This document shows positions 31,201 to 38,106 of a stretch of 64,000 nucleotides of DNA, in pieces. The number at the start of each line of letters is the position of its first letter. The stretch's first letter is position 1. Position numbers and translations under genes: made by a program. The stretch covers positions 1,550,001 through 1,614,000 of the forward strand of contig VRMN01000004.1 of the NCBI GenBank assembly GCA_008690995.1, written 5' to 3'. The notes beneath the pieces are model-generated. The model saw only the letters and a program-made list of their open reading frames with translations, did not search any database and was not told the origin of the DNA. The DNA comes from Porphyridium purpureum. Its lineage: Eukaryota > Rhodophyta > Bangiophyceae > Porphyridiales > Porphyridiaceae.

Positions 31201-34200
31201 GACGACCCATCCGTCTCGTCTCCGCTGCTCGTGCGTTTGCCTCCATCTCCTTTTTCTTCCGCCCGCATAGTGCCAGGTAAGATCGTGCGCTCACATAGTG
31301 GCTCCCACACCCCAATCTCGGGGTACAAGACATCTGACTGGAATTCTAGTTTGGCAGATCCATAAACCGCCTTGTCTCCTGACTGCTTCTGCAGCACAGT
31401 CTCGTCCATCTTTGCCGCATCCGCTTTCAACCCCAACATGAAACGCACTGCGGCGGGCGTTCTGGAGCCCCAACTATCCATCAACACAAAAAAACACTTT
31501 TCTACCTCCAGCTCTACCGTAGGCCATTGCAGCGAGACGAAAGAATAGATTGGACTGCTGCTCTTTCCTCCGACTTGTTCTTGTTCCTGTGACGGTCGCG
31601 GCCGCGCGAAAATCTGATTGTAACGATCGACTTGTTTCTGAGACTGCTCGCAAAGGCCCACGATTGCCATGACTTCTGAAGCAGCCACGTGCACATGGAA
31701 GCCGCTCAAGCTCACGCGCACCTTTGAGCAATCTGTCTCTGTCCGCGTTAAATCGCGTTCGCCGCTGACTTTCCCATGCGTGATGCGTACAATCGGGATC
31801 GGCGACATGCGGGCACCCAAGCAAGCCGTGTAGTGGGTCAAGCGCGAAGCCCCGGAAAGGGCAGTCGTCGCTCTCGACGCCCCTGACACAGACGCTGAAG
31901 ATGACTGCCAGTCTAGATTCAACGCGCCCCCGCCGGCTTTGGTAGCACTGCTGAAACTGTTATTGCTAGCTGTGGTGGTGAAGACACCAGGCGGGCAAAA
32001 TGAAATAAGTGTCTTGGACATGTCGAGCTGAAAGTCTGGAATGCTGCGCGGCGGGTCCGCAATCTGAAGGCATAGAGCCACAGGAGCGCGGCACAGCAGT
32101 GCGCTCGATCGCGGATCAAACGGGTCCGCGTTAAACCACAGCTCCAGTCTCAGTCCCAACTTGACCTCCACTGTGCCATGTGTCTGAACCACTACCGGCA
32201 CCGGTTCGTCGACAAGATCTATAGCCTTTGCATCTTTGATATCCATTGGCCCGGCAGCGGTTGCTTGGTTGTCCTGTGGAGACGGCGGTTGCAAAAAGTC
32301 GACCAGCAAGAGCATGAAATCAGTTGACAGTGATACAAACAGCCTACCAAAGTCAAGCTTCGCGGCTATGTTCATCTCCGGGCCACCACCCCACATATCG
32401 AGCTCAACAGCAAGCGCCAGTTCGTACCCGCGAGCAGGTGTAACACGCTCTGCGCCAGTCAGAAGCAAATCAGGGACGCGGTCTCTCTCAATTTCGTTCA
32501 GAGCTGCGGCTGGCCCTTGCATCACCGAGCGTTCGCTATCACCGGATGCATATTTGAGAGGTGTTCCGCCACGCCGGACTGGACGCGAAAGAATAACTGT
32601 ACGAAACGGGGTATATACTCCGTTGCGCGAGTCGCGGATAGCAATCGAATGAACGCCTATGTGCGTGCGTTCGTGGTACGTTGTCACAGCGCCAGCGACA
32701 TCCTCTGCGCGACTGGTCGCAGAATCGACTACGCGCAGGCCACGAAGTGCCACCGACGCCAGCGGTAAAAGATCTTTGCCGTTGCCGTGACTGTGCTGCA
32801 CAAGCTCAATCTGCACGTCATCTAACGACAATTCGGTACCAAACCAGTCGACGTTGCCCCGCTGCGAGGTCGCCGCAAACAGGTTCGGGTCATACATGAT
32901 ATTGTGCTGGCCGACAGCCAATAACGCTGCCAGCTGCTCGCTTGATAGCATCACGTGCAATTCATTCACACGCAAGGCGACACCTGTGAATGATGCGCGG
33001 CAACCTGCCACAGAGTGAACTTGCATCTGCACATTCATGTTCGTGAGAAACCGAACATGACATGTCTGTGGATGCTCTCGTCGTTGCCTGTCGCTGCCAT
33101 TCAGTAAACTCTCGTGCAACGAGAAGCGCACGGCCCCACTAATTTTGACGCAATCAATCGAGAGTTGGCTGCCCAAAACAGCGGAACCGCTTGACTCTCC
33201 TTGCTGATACAGCTGCGATATCTCCTGCCGTTTCGACGCCAGGAGGTCAAGCTTATTCGCAATTTCGGGCAAGAGTCGAATTCGTGTCGCATGACCTGAT
33301 AAAAGCACTGCATCGCGCATGTGCGCGCCTTGCGGCAATTCAATGAGGAAAGGGCCAGTATTTACACTGATGGCCATACTTTTTGCAGTCGCGTCATGTG
33401 CCGACGGCGGAGTAGCCGCGGCTTGATCTTGTCCTTGACTTTCTATGCTGGTCGGATGCTTCCCGACGGTGCCCATCATGCGAGTCAGAAAAGAAACGAA
33501 GCGCATGACAAATGCTGCCCGGACTCTACCAAGCGTGACCTGAACGTCGCTGTGATTGCTCTTCATGAAGACGAGAGCGTGCAACGCACACTTGTTTGAA
33601 TCAAATTTCGTTCTTTGCACACGAGCATCGCCTTCCGCCATTGTCTCGAAGGACATGGAACTATCGAGCGATGAAGTAGGACGGCTTAGGTCTAGCACCC
33701 GCGGATATAAGCCTTTATGTCGCGTGTGATCGTGCACGCTCAGAGCCTCAATATTTGCCTGCAAAACTTCTGTGCTTGCACGCACATCGGTGTCCTCACT
33801 TTCCACTAGAAAACCTCCATTACGACTTGGATCACTCTTAGCGACGTTTCCTGACTTTTCATACACAACCTGAAGGCGCTCAACGCACAGTCCTACGCCC
33901 CTCTGCTTCTCTTCACCAAGAATGATATCGAGACGTGCTAGATCAAAATTCACGAGAAGCGGCTGCTCAAGCGAAGTCTGGGTCGGTACCGGTGCTGCTG
34001 CTGCTGCTGCCGCCGCCGCCAAGGCTGATGATTCGGGAGAGGATGACGCAGATGACGATGGAAGCACTTGTCCTTGTTGTGTGAATTGACTCGCCATCTG
34101 ATTGCTCCATTGTGAAAAGAACGCAACGTATTGATTAAGGCTCGCGGTGTCGACCGCAATCGCAACGGTGCCGAGCCGCGCACTAATTTCAGGACTCGGT

Positions 34201-37200
34201 TTCCCAAAGGCGAAAGTGTCGTACCACACAATGTCCAAAGCCATGCAAGCTCGAAAGGTTCCACCACTGGAACCCGAGATATCAAAAGAAGAGTACAGGT
34301 CACTGGAGAGGCCTTCTCTTGGTGCCTCCAAGTCGAGGATAGATCCGTCCCACCAGCGTGAATTCTCAGCCTCCAGAGCATTCGCTCTCGATCGCCGATC
34401 GACCAGCGAAATATGCTTGATGCGTGCTCCAGCCTGCGTTCTTCCGCTCTGGTCAGAGCTCATAGATATTTGCAGATCCAAAATGGCCAAGTGAATATCA
34501 AGCGGGGTCGCACTCTCTGCATCGACGACGGTGATGGCAACTCTGGATATCACGGCACGCACGCACATGCTTCTCGGACGCACTAGTTCCTTATCTGGTC
34601 CCAAGGGTACCGATGTTTCAGAAGCGGTCACCGCGACAAGAGTAGGTGGCATATTCGCGTTGGCCGCGCACACATTCAGGATCTCTATGACTCTTGGGAC
34701 AACAGAAAGGTGTAGTTCCGCTTCAACCGGAGATAGGCTCACCTCCACGACTTGCATGCCGCGGTCGCATCCTAGCTCGAGTGCAAACGGGTGCACCAGG
34801 GTGGACACTTTACGAGATGTTTGCTCGATTCTTTCGCTTCCCTCACAAAAAGCGGGATCCTTGAGACAGATCCCTATGCGACTGATCTGTAGCCCTGCCC
34901 AATGCTTCATTGCAGCTCCATTGTCCCCGCCGTGGTCAGAGTTCTCGCAGTCATGGGATACATGTACGGTGGCATTCGCTGCCAAAAAGACAACTTCACC
35001 CGCTTTTCTATCTCCTGCACAGATTTCCATTTGAGACAATGTCAAGCACCCTGAGATTCCGAGAAAGGCGTCTGCGCTCGATTGGGACTCCACAAGAGCA
35101 GCCTCCGGCGGATTGCCCACAATGACAGGCTTGTCATCGCCCACATTTCTACCGTCGGGTGTCGTCTCCATAACGAGATCATCAATTGCTGAAGGCGCTG
35201 TAACAATGCTCGCAGTGTTCATCAGAGCGAGCGCATTGTACATCTCAAATAAAGGCAAGCATGCTCGGAAGTCAGCCTGTAACCGAATTGGGGGAATAAA
35301 GCCGTGAAATTTTGCAGTCCAGGTCTTACTCGTCGTGCTTGAGAGTAGACTGTCACATGCTGAAAAGCCCACGCTCAAGTATTCGGTGTCTATCCCATCA
35401 CCGTCAACTTCATCGTGACCACCTCCGCACTGCAGGACACGGATAGTTTTCGTGCTAGAACTATGGTAGTCCAAGCAACACTGAGTTAGTTCGCACGTTG
35501 CGGTCAAGACATTAGGGTCTGCGTGAGCCTTCAAGCTGACAGAATTGAGACAAAGTTCAAGAGAATTTCCTGCACGCAGACGCCCCGTCCGGGCCTGCAC
35601 TTTCACTGCTATGCGCTGCATGAGCACAGAAAGCGACAGCGACATTGCTGAGGCGGTTGATTCCGACGCTCCTGCATTGAACGGCACACCTGGGTCTCGT
35701 ATTTGAATATCTTCGGCATCTGTGCAGTACGAAAGAATCTCCCGATAGGATTCTTCTAAATTGTGGGCAGACAATGTGCCGCCCTCTTCTTGCTTGTATC
35801 TGGACATACTACTACCCTTCAAACCCACAATTTGACTCACACTTTGTTGGATTCGGAGCTCACGACGCACAAGGCTTCGGAACACAGCCAACTGGAAAGC
35901 AGGCGTGCGGCTCTCAATCTCGAACAACTTGCTTTCCTCGTCAAGGCTAAGCCCGTCTGTAGCGCCAGCTTCGGCGTCTGCCGTGGCCTGGGTTCCACCT
36001 CGTTTCAAGGAATTCCGTGTGAGTAGCCGCAAAAACGTGCGGCGGTCCTGTCCAGCCTGCTTCACGCCAGCTTCTGTGAGCGCAGTGGCGTGCTTCGGAG
36101 AATGCCGAAGCGCGGCACGCACAGCACAGTATGCGTACGACCACCAACTCGTCGCATCAAAGTTTTCATGTGTTAGCGTCGGCCGGCCGTGCTCAAAATT
36201 GCTTCGACGCAGTGTCGTCCGCGTGCTGCGTGAGTGAAATCTCAAAAGCGCACTAATGTCACGATCAGTGCACACCATTTCAAACGGCTCCACGATCGCG
36301 TCACATGTCACACGTTCAAAAAGTCCCTTCTCATCTGAGATGGCGGGAGTGCGGCCTGCTTCTATTGATGTGGCGCTTTCAAGGAGTGCGAACGACATTC
36401 GCACGTTCAGGGGTCCCATAATCGGCTCTGTTTCGGGCTCGTGTTGCAAAAGTTCCTCGCTTGCCCTGCACTTTCCTGCATCCGCGATATCCATGTCAGA
36501 AGCGCCTTTGATTTCAGTTTCCGTTTCCCGCGCAAAGCTTGACACAGCCATTAGTTTGCACAGTTCAAGTCTTTTTGTTAGTTTCGCAGGTACCAACTGC
36601 TCTTGTACCAGTGAGGGGCCTACATGTAGACCAGAAGCCTCAGAAGGTCCACCATCCGCGCTGCTTGTGGTCCCGAGTCGCTCAAACCCAAGAAGGAGGG
36701 TCGTGGCATCACCAAATCGAAGGCGAATGGATGCGTTCACGACCTCGATACTCATGCGCTCCACTATACGTACTGCATGCGGCAATAACACTGAAAGTGC
36801 AAAAGAGCGCAGACGACGAAGCAGAGATACGAGCCATCCGGATTGCTTCTTGGGCTTTGTTCCAGACTCGCTCTGTTCTTGCGCAGCACGCTCTGCAGCG
36901 CGTACAAGCTGCAGGGTGTGCAAGCGGCGCTGCAGACGCATTGCCTGCTGGTACTGCGGCGTCTGCAAGTGCTGCAACAGCATTTCTTCTAAATGCTCTG
37001 AAATCTCGTCAAGCTCAACCTGGAGCCCAACAAGTCGCAACTGGATACTTGCGCCGCCGTACACGGCTCGCCAGGGCACGTCCAAACGCAACTCATCAAA
37101 ACGCACGCGGCGTGGAATCAAAGGCAAGCCAAGCTGGTGGTACAAGTAGACCAACAAGCTTTGTTGCCACGGCACCGACTTCCACGCGACGGACAGGCCC

Positions 37201-37430
37201 GCGTCCTGCTCGATCTCGTGTTTCTCTGCACAACTATCGACATGCGCTTGCGCATCGCGCTTCTCCGCACCGTCCTTGTCCGGACGCACCGCCAACTCCA
37301 CGTCCTGCAGCACGAACGAGTCTGCTCCGACGCTCACATTCAACCGGTCCAAGTCGGCCTCGCCAATCAGCGCGGCGCCAAAGTACGGTTCCAAGCGGCG
37401 CAGCACCCATTTCTTCAGGCGCGCTTGCAT
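25242..37430 (-). CDS. VPS13: VPS13-family bridge-like lipid transfer protein
   Basis: 4062 aa in one uninterrupted exon. The N-terminal chorein region (MQARLKKWVLRRLEPYFGAA, then LRLDVPWRAVYGG near 120) is shared by VPS13 and ATG2. The middle is a very long repeating beta region (RBG groove). The adaptor-binding/SHR region is seen in repeated motifs such as LWICNETGIDLKV and SQFWLVNMLYP, and in LHPHSDQDYAWDDPGGKR near residue 3010, the classic VPS13 PxAWDxP-type sequence; this separates it from ATG2. The C-terminus (GPFSVGLNGYLLALRPPRG near 3730, then a PH-like end) matches VPS13_C. It moves bulk lipid between membranes at contact sites. An open frame continues to 37634 but the chorein starts at ATG 37430. 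Confidence 0.95.
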   Translation of the reverse strand: MQARLKKWVLRRLEPYFGAALIGEADLDRLNVSVGADSFVLQDVELAVRPDKDGAEKRDAQAHVDSCAEKHEIEQDAGLSVAWKSVPWQQSLLVYLYHQLGLPLIPRRVRFDELRLDVPWRAVYGGASIQLRLVGLQVELDEISEHLEEMLLQHLQTPQYQQAMRLQRRLHTLQLVRAAERAAQEQSESGTKPKKQSGWLVSLLRRLRSFALSVLLPHAVRIVERMSIEVVNASIRLRFGDATTLLLGFERLGTTSSADGGPSEASGLHVGPSLVQEQLVPAKLTKRLELCKLMAVSSFARETETEIKGASDMDIADAGKCRASEELLQHEPETEPIMGPLNVRMSFALLESATSIEAGRTPAISDEKGLFERVTCDAIVEPFEMVCTDRDISALLRFHSRSTRTTLRRSNFEHGRPTLTHENFDATSWWSYAYCAVRAALRHSPKHATALTEAGVKQAGQDRRTFLRLLTRNSLKRGGTQATADAEAGATDGLSLDEESKLFEIESRTPAFQLAVFRSLVRRELRIQQSVSQIVGLKGSSMSRYKQEEGGTLSAHNLEESYREILSYCTDAEDIQIRDPGVPFNAGASESTASAMSLSLSVLMQRIAVKVQARTGRLRAGNSLELCLNSVSLKAHADPNVLTATCELTQCCLDYHSSSTKTIRVLQCGGGHDEVDGDGIDTEYLSVGFSACDSLLSSTTSKTWTAKFHGFIPPIRLQADFRACLPLFEMYNALALMNTASIVTAPSAIDDLVMETTPDGRNVGDDKPVIVGNPPEAALVESQSSADAFLGISGCLTLSQMEICAGDRKAGEVVFLAANATVHVSHDCENSDHGGDNGAAMKHWAGLQISRIGICLKDPAFCEGSERIEQTSRKVSTLVHPFALELGCDRGMQVVEVSLSPVEAELHLSVVPRVIEILNVCAANANMPPTLVAVTASETSVPLGPDKELVRPRSMCVRAVISRVAITVVDAESATPLDIHLAILDLQISMSSDQSGRTQAGARIKHISLVDRRSRANALEAENSRWWDGSILDLEAPREGLSSDLYSSFDISGSSGGTFRACMALDIVWYDTFAFGKPSPEISARLGTVAIAVDTASLNQYVAFFSQWSNQMASQFTQQGQVLPSSSASSSPESSALAAAAAAAAAPVPTQTSLEQPLLVNFDLARLDIILGEEKQRGVGLCVERLQVVYEKSGNVAKSDPSRNGGFLVESEDTDVRASTEVLQANIEALSVHDHTRHKGLYPRVLDLSRPTSSLDSSMSFETMAEGDARVQRTKFDSNKCALHALVFMKSNHSDVQVTLGRVRAAFVMRFVSFLTRMMGTVGKHPTSIESQGQDQAAATPPSAHDATAKSMAISVNTGPFLIELPQGAHMRDAVLLSGHATRIRLLPEIANKLDLLASKRQEISQLYQQGESSGSAVLGSQLSIDCVKISGAVRFSLHESLLNGSDRQRREHPQTCHVRFLTNMNVQMQVHSVAGCRASFTGVALRVNELHVMLSSEQLAALLAVGQHNIMYDPNLFAATSQRGNVDWFGTELSLDDVQIELVQHSHGNGKDLLPLASVALRGLRVVDSATSRAEDVAGAVTTYHERTHIGVHSIAIRDSRNGVYTPFRTVILSRPVRRGGTPLKYASGDSERSVMQGPAAALNEIERDRVPDLLLTGAERVTPARGYELALAVELDMWGGGPEMNIAAKLDFGRLFVSLSTDFMLLLVDFLQPPSPQDNQATAAGPMDIKDAKAIDLVDEPVPVVVQTHGTVEVKLGLRLELWFNADPFDPRSSALLCRAPVALCLQIADPPRSIPDFQLDMSKTLISFCPPGVFTTTASNNSFSSATKAGGGALNLDWQSSSASVSGASRATTALSGASRLTHYTACLGARMSPIPIVRITHGKVSGERDLTRTETDCSKVRVSLSGFHVHVAASEVMAIVGLCEQSQKQVDRYNQIFARPRPSQEQEQVGGKSSSPIYSFVSLQWPTVELEVEKCFFVLMDSWGSRTPAAVRFMLGLKADAAKMDETVLQKQSGDKAVYGSAKLEFQSDVLYPEIGVWEPLCERTILPGTMRAEEKGDGGKRTSSGDETDGSSRAPLSCFLNVHVPQTVNLNMTTRFVRSFHILQRALQPLFTSSMHLSDPDTLSKAGSEYGEQHLDKRLLSNVAGSDAPLWICNETGIDLKVVVWTRPKAQHLQHQLDENFVDVASTSYASVPLRDPSPSTNDMQSHDREMVDLSFSAPGVLLPCARLRLRDCPPGIRAVIVKTECAESNQDGARKISSVHATPSREGDACIMVDVRHVGKATVLTLRSHVSVVNISSHTLLLKAVSAEGMVTVGERLLGQLLSPDRCSLPVDLFTLLSDRGPGSACSIFCGLPGVVDADGEQSDFGWAWSSEPIFSITGRTLGSRTSAHETKPRPSGHQLVVMHNPDVECTYILAVRESSSGQSFRPAVSRKTITLVDFVEFQNALSHDVEVELGFFSDLARSDSYQVEDSEEEYAHEKMHQHVIPSGAKRQISELSCGSQGSGAFLRKSPSIVRLAELGMRCRLVSSGAWSAPVKLADASAQSPSFAPLSARVSLPQFGGLGMNIQQNALEAQVAVDEHIYWESSNENGPSCGSSPLAAYTVRLWSQFWLVNMLYPQDVLKMPLSVMVGQRASSLTKTSSSRNKASAASVAAARSHSQPKYISKLEYAEPHAVAQSGSTLNIKLKLGQSEWISVTPIEEWMKFPTLAGQDVDGVLTSGGQTVGNLIFVPSAGSSPSSAKPLVRTRTSLSASNLASKRHVVRAATCIAPVVSRGVGLFRDTTIVSLMPAVYVRNSCASPPTSSGCAGESCALVLRLGLSSAMHPFRGSLFTPCRYISARPVHIGETVSLLKLPYAPVSSLVPALSLSMRGDEDDDEWLWMGCLPLQADLYSSIPASHPDVSEPASRVHKMPTSLIAQLVLRTTSRRTRTKNKPSSRFVVINVCVTDPHGVLKVSVSPADAAQIPVYLANNSDEIFEIAQVSGPDGLARSDKKRPTVLLHPHSDQDYAWDDPGGKRVLQLTLRRRVSTDIGTSATRKDRASEMELFVGCIDAEEAWDGREWDFQVSLPESRRASGTSTHSQKQRQKHQLSKSSTKTLTVRVHCARDGARMYLMIHSGMSPAVAPPHDVGPRGLQFERQEEMGRFESNRPLVASLPSGLPFSSMPTNGHIRYREDPKQQELAMWVFLKCAGISMSVLSDTGTVVELENRTALGGLQKVARVLQKSKPTNRAARSPTVAQRQHHSVPFEIAYLEASSISLATVLLVNQSQTSASFHLCVPHVQLDNLLDRARPLLSRNVELTALEMSGSRDMDQSGAHVRTRVLRSSGDREVQSPDRSFQDVPPFIRVVGSAIYDTEVKQQQGHTQARIHVAVAPISIDADSGFFLILKHAFILPLLTRQGVEDSEEHMLVETCGCSERCETDGQGDLDLKAAVQRHLVDRLSFVRAPLAEARAPAAGFAVPKAAQVELYVDPIRAVWSVDVKSADLPRLFGTELNVPIHVRILQLAVVDRAFLNLRPFSFFAQRMVLDAGAPDVQQLMRTMTLHYASQFLTAAASTVLSLKIFNPLRMVVKSCPSLGVIAVSSGFLDACEDLLAQLIVLGEQVFQLEPKQRKRNAHRFHDVDDRLASMYYDVFQGLNRWKQHFSSASSREMRALMAASLATPSVPTAQNEYQSTYSETLSLLRHHQRSSMRSSPNLWSVAYSTIRLAQSSVVFFIRFMRQLVHPAVVHVGPFSVGLNGYLLALRPPRGLAESGALVPFSYRRDSWGEQIFLFHREQRQWPNEASHALFALSATSVLLLTSHRAIRLDLMQSKDAAAEKSRWPGNIAQQISYHMAGRWTIIWEVLLEDLVRVSCERVELCLVAILRGGLRWKQRSRGWSGTKDGGDRHMAAPSLAQRLMSLRPSNGAKKSSAARELGDELMLRIRLETGQHQPPPPFIGSLVATCESEYAAAAVFAELMPLLPGGVQEQQSVAPPRDTFYSPSSSPSHLFGSMPSITASMQDRGGASSSRIISRTSVRPALASLDGNSPGFPRTPPEQRPFPSAFARASFTDSDGREGR

Positions 37431-38106
37431 GTCCCCTCGTTCCCTGTGACACGCAAGTACGCAAGCACGCAAGCATGCGAACAGGCACACGCCACCAATC
37501 TGCCACGGGCGCCCAACCCCCCGCACTCCGTCGTTCGTCCGTGCTCCCCGTTCTTCTTCTTCTTCTTCTTCCTCCTCATTCTTCCGCCCTTCAATGCGCT
37601 TGCCGCATGCTTCGGCTGCCACAACTTGTGTCATGTGGGGGGTTCAGTCAAAACACGTACAGTTGACTGTAAATCGTCCAAACGGTCCGCATTACCGCCA
37701 GATGAACCGAACCGATAAGGAATCGGTGAGGACCAAGCGAGCGCAGAGACAGACGACACCAGGAGTAGAGAACGCGGGACGACGAACGTCGGCAGCGCGC
37801 GCGTGATCGTTGCAAGGTTGGAAACCTGCTTTTGGCGTGGTTGGGAGTCAACGTAACCAAGTGTTATGAGGTTGTGCGGTTGAGTCCCAGTAGCGGAGCT
37901 TTTTCACGAACTCAGCTGTGTCTGGATAAAGAAAAGTCGAATGCACAGTTTCAAGCATTAGGGTTAGGGATTCAACGGGAAGACGCAAGTCGTACAGAGC
38001 TCAACGATTGATTACACGATTGACAATTGTTTCAGGTTACAAAAGGAGAATGATAAACCACGCAAGGACTCCAGGTGGCTCGGACACCCACACGCGCATA
38101 CGGTAC
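37431..38106. promoter_or_regulatory. Intergenic region upstream of VPS13
   Basis: 676 bases. Next to the VPS13 start is a pyrimidine/CTT-repeat tract (37545-37580), the purine leader on the minus strand. Further out are GTACAG (37657-37662) and GATGAACCGAACCGATAAGG (37701-37720), a motif repeated upstream of other genes. At 37958-37969 are two telomere-like TTAGGG units. The right end holds the 3' side of the WD40 gene. Confidence 0.5.

Noticed and set aside
36256-37149. 297-codon plus-strand frame
   Set aside because: Lies antisense within VPS13; Ser/Arg/Cys-rich translation is the shadow of the VPS13 coding frame.
37431-37634. N-terminal extension of VPS13 with a Glu run
   Set aside because: The poly-Glu is the translated GA leader and the chorein domain starts at ATG 37430.
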